This document shows, piece by piece, positions 1-12,400 of a DNA stretch of 64,000 nt. The notes beneath the pieces were generated by a model. It worked only from the letters and a program-made list of their open reading frames with translations, had not been told where the DNA came from and searched no databases. Each line of letters begins with the position of its first letter. Position 1 is the first letter of the stretch. The DNA comes from Panicum virgatum (Eukaryota > Streptophyta > Magnoliopsida > Poales > Poaceae): NCBI RefSeq assembly GCF_016808335.1, contig NC_053142.1, positions 1,342,203 through 1,406,202 of the forward strand, given 5' to 3'. The translations under genes were made by a program, and so were the position numbers.

Positions 1-1273
1 ATAGGCCGTGCCTTTGACTTTGCCGGAACATAGAAAGGTTGGTAGTCGGATTAGTTATTGGAGTAATGACTCCTGAAGAAGGTAGAGACCTTGTGTCTAG
101 GGCCGCGGAGAGCATGTCTCTTAGCCCAACTGCTTGATAGGCTGTGCCTTTGACTTTGCCGGAACAAAGAAAGGTTGGTAGTCGGATTAGTTATTGCAGT
201 AACGACTCCTGAAGAAGGTAGAGAACTTGTCTCTAGTGCTGCGGAGAGCATGTCTCTTAGCCCAACTACTCGATAGGCCGTGCCTTTGACTTTGCCGGAA
301 CAAAGAAAGGTTGGTATTCGAAGTAGTTATTGGAGTAACAAATCCTGAAGAAGTAGAGACCTTGTCTCTAGGGCCGTGGAGAGCATGTCTCTTAGACCAA
401 CTACTCGATAGGTCATGCCTTTGACTTTCCTGGAACAAAGAAAGGTTGGTAGTCAGAGTAGCTATTGGAGTAACGACTCCTGAAGAAGGTAGAGAACTTG
501 TCTCTAGGGCCGCGGAGAGCACGTCTCTTAGCTCAACTACTCGATAGACTGTGCCTTTGACTTTGCTGGAACAAAGAAAGTTTGGTAGTCAGAGTAGTTA
601 TTGGAGTAACGAATCCTGAAGAAGGTAGAGACCTTGTCTCTAGGTCTGCAGAGAGCATGTCTCTTAGCCCAACTACTAAATAGGCTGTGCCTTTGACTTT
701 GCCGGAACAAAGAAAGGTTGGTATTCGAAGTAGTTATTGGAGTAACAAATCCTGAAGAAGTAGAGAACTTGTCTCTAGGGCCGCGGAGAGCATGTCTCTT
801 AGCCCAACTACTCGATAGGTCGTGCCTTTGACTTTGCCGGAACAAAGAAAGGTTGGTAGTCAGAGTAGTTATTGGAGTAACAACTCCTGAAGAAGTAGAG
901 AGCTTGTCCCTAGGGCTGCGGAGAGTGTCTCTTAGCCCAACTACTCGATAGGCCGTGCCTTTGACTTTGCCGGAACAAAAAAAGGTTGGTAGTCAGAGTA
1001 GTTATTGGAGTAACGACTCCTGAAGAAGGTAGATAACATGTCTCTAGGGCCGCGGAGAGCATGTCTCTTAGCCCAACTACTTGATAGGCCGTGCCTCTGA
1101 CTTTGCCGGAACAAAGAAAGGTTGGTATTCGAAGTACTTATTGGAGTAACGACTCCTGAAGAAGGTAGAGGCCTTGTCTCTAGTGCTGCGGAGAGCATGT
1201 CTCTTAGCCCAACTACTCGATAGGCTATGTCTTTGACTTTGCCGGAACAAAGAAAGGTTGGTAGTCGGAGTAG

Positions 1274-4200
1274 TTATTGGAGTAACAACTCCTGATGAAG
1301 TAGAGACCTTGTCTCTAGGGCTGCGGAGAGCATGTCTCTTAGCCCAACTATCGATAGGACGTGCCTTTGACTTTGCCGGAACAAAGAAAGGTTGGTAGTC
1401 GGAGTAGTTATTGGAGTAACAACTCCTGAAGAAGTAGAGAGCTTGTCTCTAGGGCAGCAGAGAGCGTGTCTCTTAGCCCAACTACTCGATAGGCCGTGCC
1501 TTTGACTTTGCCGGAACAAAGAAATGTTGGTAGTCGGATTAGTTATTGGAGTAACGACTCCTGAAGAAGGTAGAGAACTTGTCTCTAGGGCCGCGGAGAG
1601 CATGTCTCTTAGCCCAACTGCTCGATAGGCTGTGCCTTTGACTTTGCCGGAACAAAGAAAGGTTGGTATTCGAAGTACTTATTGGAGTAACGACTCCTGA
1701 AGAAGGTAGAGGCCTTGTCTCTAGTACCGTGGAGAGCACGTCTCTTAGCCCAACTACTCGATAGGCTATGCCTTTGACTTTGCCGGAACAAACAAACGTT
1801 GGTAGTCATAGTTGTTATTGGAGTAACAACTCTTGAGAACGTAGAGAACTTGTCTCTAGGTCCGCGGAGAGCGTGTCTCTTAGCCCAACTACTCGATAGG
1901 GCGTGCCTTTGACTTTGCCGTTACAAAGAAAGGTTGGTAGTCGGAGTAGTTATTGGAGTAACAACTCCTGAAGAAGTAGAGACCTTGTCTCTAGGCCCGC
2001 GGAGAGCATGTCCCTTAGCCCAACTACTCGATAGGCCATGCCTTTGACTTTGCCGGAACAAAGAAAGGTTGGTAGTCGGAGTAGTTTTTGGAGTAACGAC
2101 TCCTGAAGAAGGTAGAGGCCTTGTCTCTAGGGCCGCGGAGAGCATGTCTCTTAGACCAACTACTCGATAGGCCGTGCCTTTGACTTTGCCGGAACAAAGA
2201 AAGGTTAGTAGTCGGAGTAGTTATTGGAGTAACGACTCCTGAAGAAGTAGAGAGCTTGTCTCTAGGTCCGCGGAGAGCGTGTCTCTTGGCCCAACTACTC
2301 GATAGGCCATGTCATTGACTTTGCCGGAACAAAGAAAGGTTGGTAGTCGGAGTAGTTATTGGAGTAACAACTCCTGAAGAAGTAGAGAGCTTGTCTCTAG
2401 GGCAGCAGAGAGCGTGTCTCTTAGCCCAACTACTCGATAGGCCATGCCTTTGACTTTGCCGGAACCAAGAAAGGTTTGTAGTCGGATTAGTTATTGGAGT
2501 AACGACTCCTGAAGAAGGTAGAGGCCCTGTCTCTAGGGCCACGGAGAGCATGTCTCTTAGCCCAACTACTCGATAGGGCGTGCCTTTGACTTTGCCGGAA
2601 CAAAGAAAGGTTAGTAGTCGGAGTAGTTATTGGTGTAACATCTCCTGAAAAAGTAGAGAGCATGTCTCTAGGTCCGCGGAGAGCGTGTCTCTTAGCCCAA
2701 CTACTCGATAGGCCGTGCCTTTGACTTTGCCGGAACAAAAATAGGTTGTTAGTCGTAGTAGTTATTGGAGTAACGACTCCTGTAGAAGGTAGAGGCCTTG
2801 TCTCTAGGGCCGCGGAGAGCATGTCTCTTATCCCAACTACTCGATAGGCCGTGCCTTTGACTTTGCCGGAACCAAGAAGGGTTGGTATTTGAAGTAGTTA
2901 TTGGAGTAATGACTCCTGAAGAAGTAGAGACCTTGTCTCTAGGGCCGCAGAGACCATGTCTCTTAGCCAAACTACTCGATAGGCCATGCGTTTTACTTTG
3001 CCGGAACAAAGAAAGGTTGGTAGTCGGAGTAGTTATTGGAGTAACAACTCCTGAAGAAGTAGAGAGCTTGTCTCTAGGGCAGCAGAGAGTGTGTCTCTTA
3101 GCCCAACTACTCGATAGGCCGTGCCTTTGACTTTGCCGGAACAAAGAAAGGTTGGTAGTCGGAGTAGTTTTTGGAGTAACGCCTCCTGAAGAAGGTAGAG
3201 GCCTTGTCTCTAGGGCCGCGGAGAGCATGTCTCTTAGACCAACTACTCGATAGGCCGTGCCTTTGACTTTGCCGGAACAAAGAAAGGTTAGTAGTCGGAG
3301 TAGTTATTGGGGTAACATCTCCTGAAAAAGTAGAGAGCTTGTCTCTAGGTCCGCGGAGAGCGTGTCTCTTAGTCCAACTACTCGATAGGCCGTGCCTTTC
3401 ACTTTGCCGGAACAAAAAAAGGTTGGTAGTCGTAGTAGTTATTGGAGTAACGACTCCTGAAGAAGGTAGAGGCCTAGTCTCTAGGGCCGCGGAGAGCATG
3501 TCTCTTAACCCAACTACTCGATAGGCAGTGCCTTTGACTTTGCCGGAACAAAGAAAGGTTGGTAGTCGGAGTAGTTATTGGAGTAACAACTCCTGATGAA
3601 GTAGAGACCTTGTCTCTATGGCTGCGGAGAGCATGTCTCTTAGCGCAACTATCGATAGGACGTGCCTTTGACTTTGCCAGAAGAAAGAAAGGTTGGTAGT
3701 CGGAGTAGTTATTGGAGTAACATCTCCTGAAAAAGTAGAGAGCTTGTCTCTAGGGCAGCAGAGTGCGTGTCTCTTAGCCCAACTACTCGATAGGCCGTGC
3801 CTTTGACTTTGCCGGAACAAAGAAAGGTTGGTAGTTGGATTAGTTATTGGAGTAACGACTCCTGAAGAAGGTAGAGAACTTGTCTCTAGGGCCACAGAGA
3901 GCATGTCTCTTAGCCCAACTGCTCGATAGGCTGTGCCTTTGACTTTGCCGGAACAAAGAAAGGTTGGTATTCGAAGTACTTATTGGAGTAACGACTCCTG
4001 AAGAAGGTAGAGGCCTTGTCTCTAGTGCTGCGGAGAGCATGTCTCTTAGCCCAACTACTCGATAGGCCGTGCCTTTAACTTTGCCGGAACAAATAAAGGT
4101 TGGTAGTCGTAGTTGTTATTGGAGTAACAACTCCAGAGAACGTAGAGAACTTGCCTCTAGGTCCGCGGAGAGCGTGTCTCTTAGCCCAACTATTCGATAG

Positions 4201-4446
4201 GGCGTGCCTTTGACTTTGCTGTTACAAAGAAAGGTTGGTAGTCGGAGTAGTTTTTGGAGTAACAACTCCTGAAGAAGTAGAGACCTTGTCTCTAGGGCCG
4301 CGGACAGCATGTCTCTTAGCCCAACTACTCGATAGGCCGTGCCTTTGACTTTGCCGGAACAAAGAAAGGTTGGTAGTCGGAGTAGTTATTGGAGTAACGA
4401 CTCCTGAAGAAGGTAGAGGCCTTGTCTCTAGGGCCGCGGAGAGCAT
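1274..4446 (+). repeat. 17-monomer higher-order duplication (offset 2301 bp)
   Basis: The run at about 1274-2145 recurs at about 3575-4446, exactly 2301 bp on (17 monomers). Diagnostic shared features are a one-base deletion giving CAACTATCGATAGGACG (near 1346 and 3647) and CTGATGAAG in the same monomer (near 1292 and 3593). They are followed by the same order of 135/136-bp forms and then an AACAAA(C/T)AAA(C/G)GTTGGTAGTC variant. The copies differ at scattered sites, so this is not a very recent copy. Confidence 0.8.
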
Positions 4447-7400
4447 GTCTCTTAGACCAACTACTCGATAGGCCGTGCCTTTGACATTGCCGGAACAAAG
4501 AAAGGTTAGTAGTCGGAGTAGTTATTGGAGCAACGACTCCTGAAGAAGTAGAGAGCTTGTCTCTAGGTCCGCGGAGAGCGTGTCTCTTAGCCCAACTAGT
4601 CGATAAGCCGTGCCTTTGACTTTGCCGGAACAAAGAAAGGTTCATAGTCGGAGTAGTTATTGGAGTAACAACTCCTGAAGAAGTAGAGAGCTTGTCTCTA
4701 GGGCAGCAGAGAGCATGTCTCTTTGCCCATCTACTCGATAGGCCGTGCCATTGACTTTGCCGGAACAAAGAAAGGTTTGTAGTCGGATTAGTTATTGGAG
4801 TAACGACTCCTGAAGAAGGTAGAGGCCTTGTCTCTAGGGCCGCAGAGAGCATGTCTCTTAGACCAACTACACGATAGGCCGTGCCTTTGACTTTACCGGA
4901 ACAAAGAAAGGTTAGTAGTCGGAGTAGTTATTGGTGTAACATCTCCTGAAAAAGTAGAGAGCTTGTCTCTAGGTCCGCGGAGAGCGTGTCTCTTAGCCCA
5001 ACTACTCGATAGGCCGTCCCTTTGACTTTGCCAGAACAAAAAAAGGTTGGTAGTCGTAGTAGTTATTGGAGTAACGACTCCTGAATAAGGTAGAGGCCTT
5101 GTCTCTAAGGCCGCGGAGAGCGTGTCTCTTAGCCCATCTACTTGATAGGCCGTGCTTTTGACTTTACCGGAACCAAGAAGGGTTGGTATTCGAAGTAGTT
5201 ATTGGAGTAACGACTCCTGAAGAAGTAGAGACCAAGTCTCTAGGGCCGCAGAGACCATGTCTCTTAGCCAAACTACTCGATAGGCCGTGCCTTTGACTTT
5301 GCCGGAACAAAGAAAGGTTGGTAGTCGGAGTAGTTATTGGAGTAACAACTCCTGAAGAAGTAGAGAGCTTGTCTCTAGGGCAGCAGAGAGCGTGTCTCTT
5401 ATCCCAACTACTCGATAGGCCGTGCCTTTGAGTTTGCCGGAACAAAGAAAGGTTGGTAGTCGGATTAGTTATTGGAGTAACGACTCCTGAAGAAGGTAGA
5501 GAACTTGTCTCTAGGGCCGCGGAGAGCATGTCTCTTAGCCCAACGGCTCGATAGGCTGTGCCTTTGACTTTGCCGGAACAAAGAAAGGTGGGTATTCGAA
5601 TTACTTATTGGATTAACGACTCCTGAGGAGGGTAGAGGCCTTGTCTCTAGTGCCGCGGAGAGCATGTCTCTTAGCCCAACTACTCGATAGGCCGTGCCTT
5701 TGACTTTGCCGGAACAAATAAAGGTTGGTAGTCGTAGTTGTTATTGGAGTAACAACTCCTGAGAATGTAGAGAGCTTGTCTCTAGGTCCACGGAGAGCGT
5801 GTCTCCTAGCCCAACTACTCGATAGGGCGTGCCTTTGACTTTGCCGGAACAAAGAAAGGTTGGTAGTTGGAGTAGTTATTGGAGTAACGACTCCTGAAGA
5901 AGTAGAGACCTTGTCTCTAGGGCCACGGAGAGCATGTCTCTTAGCCCAAATACTCGATAGGCCGTGCCTTTGACTTGGTCGGAACTAAGAAAGTTTGGTA
6001 GTCGGAGTAGTTATTGGAGTAACGACTCCTGAAGAAGGTAGAGGCCTTGTCTCTGGGGCCGCAGAGAGCATGTCCCTTAGACCAACTACTCGATAGGCCG
6101 TGCCTTTGACTTTGCCGGAACAAAGAAAGGTTTGTAGTCGGATTAGTTATTGGAGTAACGACTCCTGAAGAAGGTAGAGGCCTTGTCTCTAGGGCCGCAG
6201 AGAGCATGTCTCTTAGACCAACTACTCGATAGGCCGTGCCTTTGACTTTGCCGGAAGAACGAAAGGTTAGTAGTCGGAGTAGTTATTGGTGTAACATCTC
6301 CTGAAAAAGTAGAGAGCTTGTCTCCAGGGCCGCGGCGAGCATGTCTCTTAGCCCAACTACTCGATAGGCCGTGCCTTTGACTTTGCCGGAACCAAGAAGG
6401 GTTGGTATTCGAAGTAGTTATTGGAGTAACGACACCTGAAGAAGTAGAGACCTTGTCTCTAGGGCCGCAGAGATCATGTCTCTTAGCCAAACTACTCGAT
6501 AGGCCGTGCCTTTGACTTTGCCGGAACAAAGAAAGGCTGGTAATCGGAGTAGTTATTGGAGTAACAACTCCTGAAGAAGTAGAGAGCTTGTCTCTAGGGC
6601 AGCAGAGAGCGTGTCTCTTAGCCCAACTACTCGATAGGCCGTGCCTTTGACTTTGCCGGAACAAAGAAAGGTTGGTATTCGAAGTACTTATTGGAGTAAC
6701 GACTCCTAAGGAAGGTAGAGGCCTTGTCTCTTGTGCCGCGGAGAACATGTCTCTTAGCCCAACTACTCGATAGGCCGTGCCTTTGACTTTGCCGGAACAA
6801 ATAAAGTTTGGTAGTCGTAGTTGTTATTGGAGTAACAACTCCTGTGAACGTAGAGAGCTTGTCTCTAGGTCCGCGGAGAGCGTGTTTCTTAGCCCAACTA
6901 CTCGATAGGGCGTGCCTTTGACTTTGCCGGAACAAAGAAAGGTTGGTAGTCGGAGTAGTTATTGGAGTAACAACTCCTGAAGAAGTAGAGACCTTGTCTC
7001 TAGGGCCGCGGAGAGCATGTCTCTTAGCCTAACTACTCGATAGGCCGTGACTTTGACTTTGCCGGAACAAAGAAAGGTTGGTAGTCGGAGTAGTTATTGG
7101 AGTAACGACTCATGAAGAAGGTAGAGAACTTGTCTCTAGGGCCGCGGAGAGCATGTCTCTTAGCCCAACTGCTCGATCGGCTGTGCCTTTCACTTTGCCG
7201 GAACAAAGAAAGGTTGGTATTCGAAGTAGTTATTGGAGTAACGACTCCTGAAGAAGGTAGAGAACTTGTCTCTAGGGCCGCGGAGAGCATGTCTCTTAGC
7301 CCAACTACTCGATAGGCCTTACCTTTGACTTTGCCAGAACAAAGAAAGGATGGTAGTCGGAGTAATTATTGGAGTAACCACTCCTAAAGAAGGTAGAGGC

Positions 7401-8790
7401 CTTATCTCTAGGGCCGCGGAGAGCATGTCTCTTAGCCCAACTACTCGATAGGCCGTGCCTTTGACTTTGCCGGAACCAAAAAGGGTTGGTATTCAAAGTA
7501 GTTATTGGAGTAACGACTCCTGAAGAAGTAGAGACCTTGTCTCTAGGGCCGCAGAGACCATGTCTCTTAGCCAAACTACTCGATTGGCCGTGCCTTTGAC
7601 TTTGCCGGAACAAAGAAAGGTTGGTAGTCGGATTAGTTATAGGAGTAACGACTCCTGAAGAAGGTAGAGAACTTGTCTCTAGGGCCGCGGAGAGCATGTC
7701 TCTTAGCCCAACTGCTCGGTAGGCTGTGCCTTTGACTTTGCCGGAACAAAGAAAGGTTGGTATTCGAAGTACTTATTGGAGTAACGACTCCTGAAGAAGG
7801 TAGAGGCCTTGTCTCTAGTGCCGCGGAGAGCATGTCTCTTAGCCTAACTACTCGATAGGCCGTGCCTTTGACTTTGCCGGAACAAATAAAGGTTGGTAGT
7901 CGTAGTTGTTATTGGAGTAACAACTCCTGAGAACGTAGAGAGCTTGTCTCTAGGTCCGCGGAGAGCGTGTCTCTTAGCCCAACTACTCGATAGGGCGTGC
8001 CTTTGACTTTGCCGGAACAAAGAAAGGTTGGTAGTCGGAGTAGTTATTGGAGTAACATCTCCAGAAGAAGTAGAGACTTGTCTCTAGGGCCACGGAGAGC
8101 ATGTCTCTTAGCCCAAATACTCGATAGGCCGTGCCTTTGAATTGGTCGGAACTAAGAAAGTTTGGTAGTCGGAGTAGTTATTGGAGTAACGACTCCTGAA
8201 GAAGGTAGAGGCCTTGTCTCTGGGGCCGCAGAGAGCATGTCCCTTAGACCAACTACTCGATAGGCCGTGCCTTTGACTTTGCCGGAACAAAGAAAGGTTT
8301 GTAGTCGGATTAGTTATTGGAGTAACGACTCCTGAAGAAGGTAGAGGAATTGTCTCTAGGGCCGCGGAGAGCATGTCTCTTAGACCAACTACTCGATAGG
8401 CCGTGCCTTTGACTTTGCCGGAAGAATGAAAGGTTAGTAGTCGGAGTTGTTATTGGTGTAACATCTCCTGAAAAAGTAGAGAGCTTGTCTCTAGGGCCGC
8501 GGAGAGCATGTCTCTTAGCCCAACTACTCGATAGGCCGTGCCTTTGACTTTGCCGGAACCAAGAAGGGTTGGTATTCGAAGTAGTTATTGGAGTAACGAC
8601 ACCTGAAGAAGTAGAGAGCTTGTCTCTAGGGCAGCAGAGAGCGTGTCTCTTATCCCAACTACTCGATAGGCCGTGCCTTTGAGTTTGCCGGAACAAAGAA
8701 AGGTTGGTAGTCGGATTAGTTATTGGAGTAACGACTCCTGAAGAAGGTAGAGAACTTGTCTCTAGGGCCGCGAAGAGCATGTCTCTTAGC

Positions 8791-8820
8791 CCAACGGCTC
8801 GATAGCATTTGACTTTGCCG
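8791..8820 (+). repeat. Satellite monomer with internal deletion
   Basis: At 8801-8813 the usual GATAGGCTGTGCCTTTGAC is shortened to GATAGCATTTGAC. The matching variant monomer at about 5547 is intact, so this is a local deletion of a few bases. It also shifts phase on the minus strand. Confidence 0.7.
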
Positions 8821-9399
8821 GAACAAAGAAAGGTTGGTATTCGAATTACTTATTGGAGTAACGACTCCTGAAGAGGGTAGAGGCCTTGTCTCTAGTGCCG
8901 CGGAGAGCATGTCTCTTAGCCCAACTACTCGATAGGCCGTGCCTTTCACTTTGCCGGAACAAATAAAGGTTGGTAGTCGTAGTTGTTATTGGAGTAACAA
9001 CTCCGGAGAATGTAGAGAGCTTGTCTCTAGGTCCACGGAGAGTGTGTCTCTTAGCCCAACTACTCGATAGGGCGTGCCTTAGACTTTGCTGGAACAAAGA
9101 AAGGTTGGTAGTCGGAGTAGTTATTGGAGTAACGACTCCTGAAGAAGTAGAGACCTTGTCTCTAGGGCCGCAGAGACCATGTCTCTTAGCCAAACTACTC
9201 GATAGGCCGTGCCTTTGACTTTGCCGGAACAAAAAAAGGTTGGTAGGCGGAGTAGTTATTGGAGTAATGACTCCTGAAGAAGTAGAGAGCTTGCCTCTAG
9301 GGCAGCAGAGAGCGTGTCTCTTAGCCCAACTACTCGATAGGCCGTGCCTTTGACTTTGCCGGAACAAAGAAAGGTTAATAGTCGGAGTAGTCATTGGTG

Positions 9400-9440
9400 T
9401 AACATCTCCTGAAAAAGTAGAGACCATGTCTCTTAGCCAA
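9400..9440 (+). repeat. Truncated satellite monomer
   Basis: Sequence runs from AAAAAGTAGAGA straight into CCATGTCTCTTAGCC, omitting the usual CTTGTCTCTAGGGCCGCAG part. Roughly 25 bp is lost between two AGAGA direct repeats, which fits slippage or single-strand annealing within the monomer. Confidence 0.65.
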
Positions 9441-12400
9441 ACTACTCGATAGGCCGTGCCTTTGACTTTGCCGGAACAAAAAAAGGTTGGTAGGCGGAGT
9501 AGTTATTGGAGTAACGACTCCTGAAGAAGTAGAGAGCTTGCCTCTAGGGCAGCAGAGAGCATGTCTCTTAGCCCAACTACTCGATAGGCCGTGCCTTTCA
9601 CTTTGCCGGAACAAATAAAGGTTGGTAGTCGTAGTTGTTATTGGAGTAACAACTCCTGAGAATGTAGAGAGCTTGTCTCTAGGTCCACGGAGAGCGTGTC
9701 TCTTAGCCCAACTACTCGATAGGCCGTGCCTTTGACTTTGCCGGAACAAAAAAAGGATGGTAGTCGTAGTAATTATTGGAGTAACCACTCCTGAAGAAGG
9801 TAGAGGCCTTATCTCTAGGGCCGCGGAGAGCATGTCTCTTAGCCCAACTACTCGATAGGCCGTGCCTTTGACTTTCCCGGAACCAAAAAGGGTTGGTATT
9901 CGAAGTAGTTATTGGAGTAATGACTCCTGAAGAAGTAGAGACCTTGTCTCTAGGGCCGCAGAGACCGTGTCTCTTAGCCAAACTACTCGATAGGCCGTGC
10001 CTTTGACTTTGTCGGAACAAAGAAAGGTTGGTAGTCGGATTAGTTATTGGAGTAACGACTCCTGAAGAAGGTAGAGAACTTGTCTCTAGGGCCGCGGAGA
10101 GCATGTCTCTTAGCCCAACTGCTCGATACGCTGTGCCTTTGACTTTGCCGGAACAAAGAAAGGTTGGTATTCGAAGTACTTATTAGAGTAACGACTCCTG
10201 AAGAAGGTAGAGGCCTTGTCTCTAGTGCCGCGGAGAGCATGTCTCTTAGCCTAACTACTCGATAGGCCGTGCCTTTGACTTTGCCAGAACAAATAAAGGT
10301 TGGTAGTTGTAGTTGTTATTGGAGTAACAACTCCTGAGAACGTAGAGAGCTTGTCTCTAGGTCCGCGGAGAGCGTGTCTCTTAGCCCAACTACTCGATAG
10401 GGCGTGCCTTTGACTTTGCCGGAACAAAGAAAGGTTGGTAGTCGGAGTAGTTATTGGAGTAACATCTCCAGAAGAAGTAGAGACTTGTCTCTAGGGCCAC
10501 GGAGAGCATGTCTCTTAGCCCAAATACTCGATAGGCCGTGCCTTTGACTTGGTCGGAACTAAGAAAGTTTGGTAGTCGGAGTAGTTATTGGAGTAACGAC
10601 TCCTGAAGAAGGTAGAGGCCTTGTCTCTGGGCCGCAGAGAGCATGTCCCTTTGACCAACTACTCGATAGGCCGTGCCTTTGACTTTGCCGGAACAAAGAA
10701 AGGTTTGTAGTCGGATTAGTTATTGGAGTAACGACTCCTGAAGAAGGTAGAGGCCTTGTCTCTAGGGCCGCGGAGAGCATGTCTCTTAGACCAACTACTC
10801 GATAGGCCGTGCCTTTGACTTTGCCGGAAGAACGAAAGGTTAGTAGTCGGAGTAGTTATTGGTGTAACATCTCCTGAAAAAGTAGAGAGCTTGTCTCTAG
10901 GGCCGCGGAGAACATGTCTCTTAGCCCAACTACTCGATAGGCCGTGCCATTGACTTTGCCGGAACCAAGAAGGGTTGGTATTCGAAGTAGTTATTGGAGT
11001 AACGACACCTGAAGAAGTAGAGACCTTGTCTCTAGGGCCGCAGAGACCATGTCTCTTAGCCAAACTACTCGATAGGCCGTGCCTTTGACTTTGCCGTAAC
11101 AAAGAAAGGTTGGTAGTCGGAGTAGTTATTGGAGTAACAACTCCTGAAGAAGTAGAGAGCTTGTCTCTAGGGCAGCAGAGAGCGTATCTCTTAGCCCAAC
11201 TACTCGATAGGCCGTGCCTTTGACTTTGCCGGAACAAAGAGAGGTTGGTACTCGGATTAGTTATTGGAGTAACGACTCCTGAAGAAGGTAGATAACTTGT
11301 CTCTAGGGCCGCAGAGAGCATGTCTCTTAGCCCAACTGCTCGATAGGCTGTGCCTTTGACTTTGCCGGAACAAAGAAAGGTTGGTATTCGAAGTACTTAT
11401 TGGAGTAACGACTCCTAAGGAAGGTAGAGGCCTTGTCTCTTGTGCCGCGGAGAACATGTCTCTTAGCCCAACTACTCGATAGGCCGTGCCTTTGACTTTG
11501 CCGGAACAAATAAAGGTTGGTAGTCGTAGTTGTTATTGGAGTAACAACTCCTGTGAACGTAGAGAGCTTGTCTCTAGGTCCGCGGAGAGCGTGTGTCTTA
11601 GCCCAACTACTCGATAGGGCGTGCCTTTGACTTTGCCGGAACAAAGAAAGGTTGGTAGTCGGAGTAGTTATTGGAGTAACAACTCCTGAAGAAGTAGAGA
11701 CCTTGTCTCTAGGGCCGCGGAGAGCATGTCTCTTAGCCTAACTACTCGATAGGCCGTGCCTTTGACTTTGCCAGAACAAAGAAAGGTTGGTAGTCGGAGT
11801 ACTTATTGGAGTAACGACTCCTGAAGAAGGTAGAGGCCTTGTCTCTAGTGCCGCGGAGAGCATGTCTCTTAGCCTAACTACTCGATAGGCCGTGCCTTTG
11901 ACTTTGCCGGAACAAATAAAGGTTGGTAGTCGTAGTTGTTATTGGAGTAACAACTCCTGAGAACGTAGAGAGCTTGTCTCTAGGTCTGCGGAGAGCGTGT
12001 CTCTTAGCCCAACTACTCGATAGGGCGTGCCTTTGACTTTGCCGGAACAAAGAAAGGTTGGTAGTCGGAGTAGTTATTGGAGTAACATCTCCAGAAGAAG
12101 TAGAGACTTGTCTCTAGGGCCACGGAGAGCATGTCTCTTAGCCCAAATACTCGATAGGCCGTGCCTTTGACTTGGTCGGAACTAAGAAAGTTTGGTAGTC
12201 GGAGTAGTTATTGGAGTAACGACTCCTGAAGAAGGTAGAGGCCTTGTCTCTGGGGCCGCAGAGAGCATGTCCCTTTGACCAACTACTCGATAGGCCGTGC
12301 CTTTGACTTTGCCGGAACAAAGAAAGGTTTGTAGTCGGATTAGTTATTGGAGTAACGACTCCTGAAGAAGGTAGAGGCCTTGTCTCTAGGGCCGCGGAGA

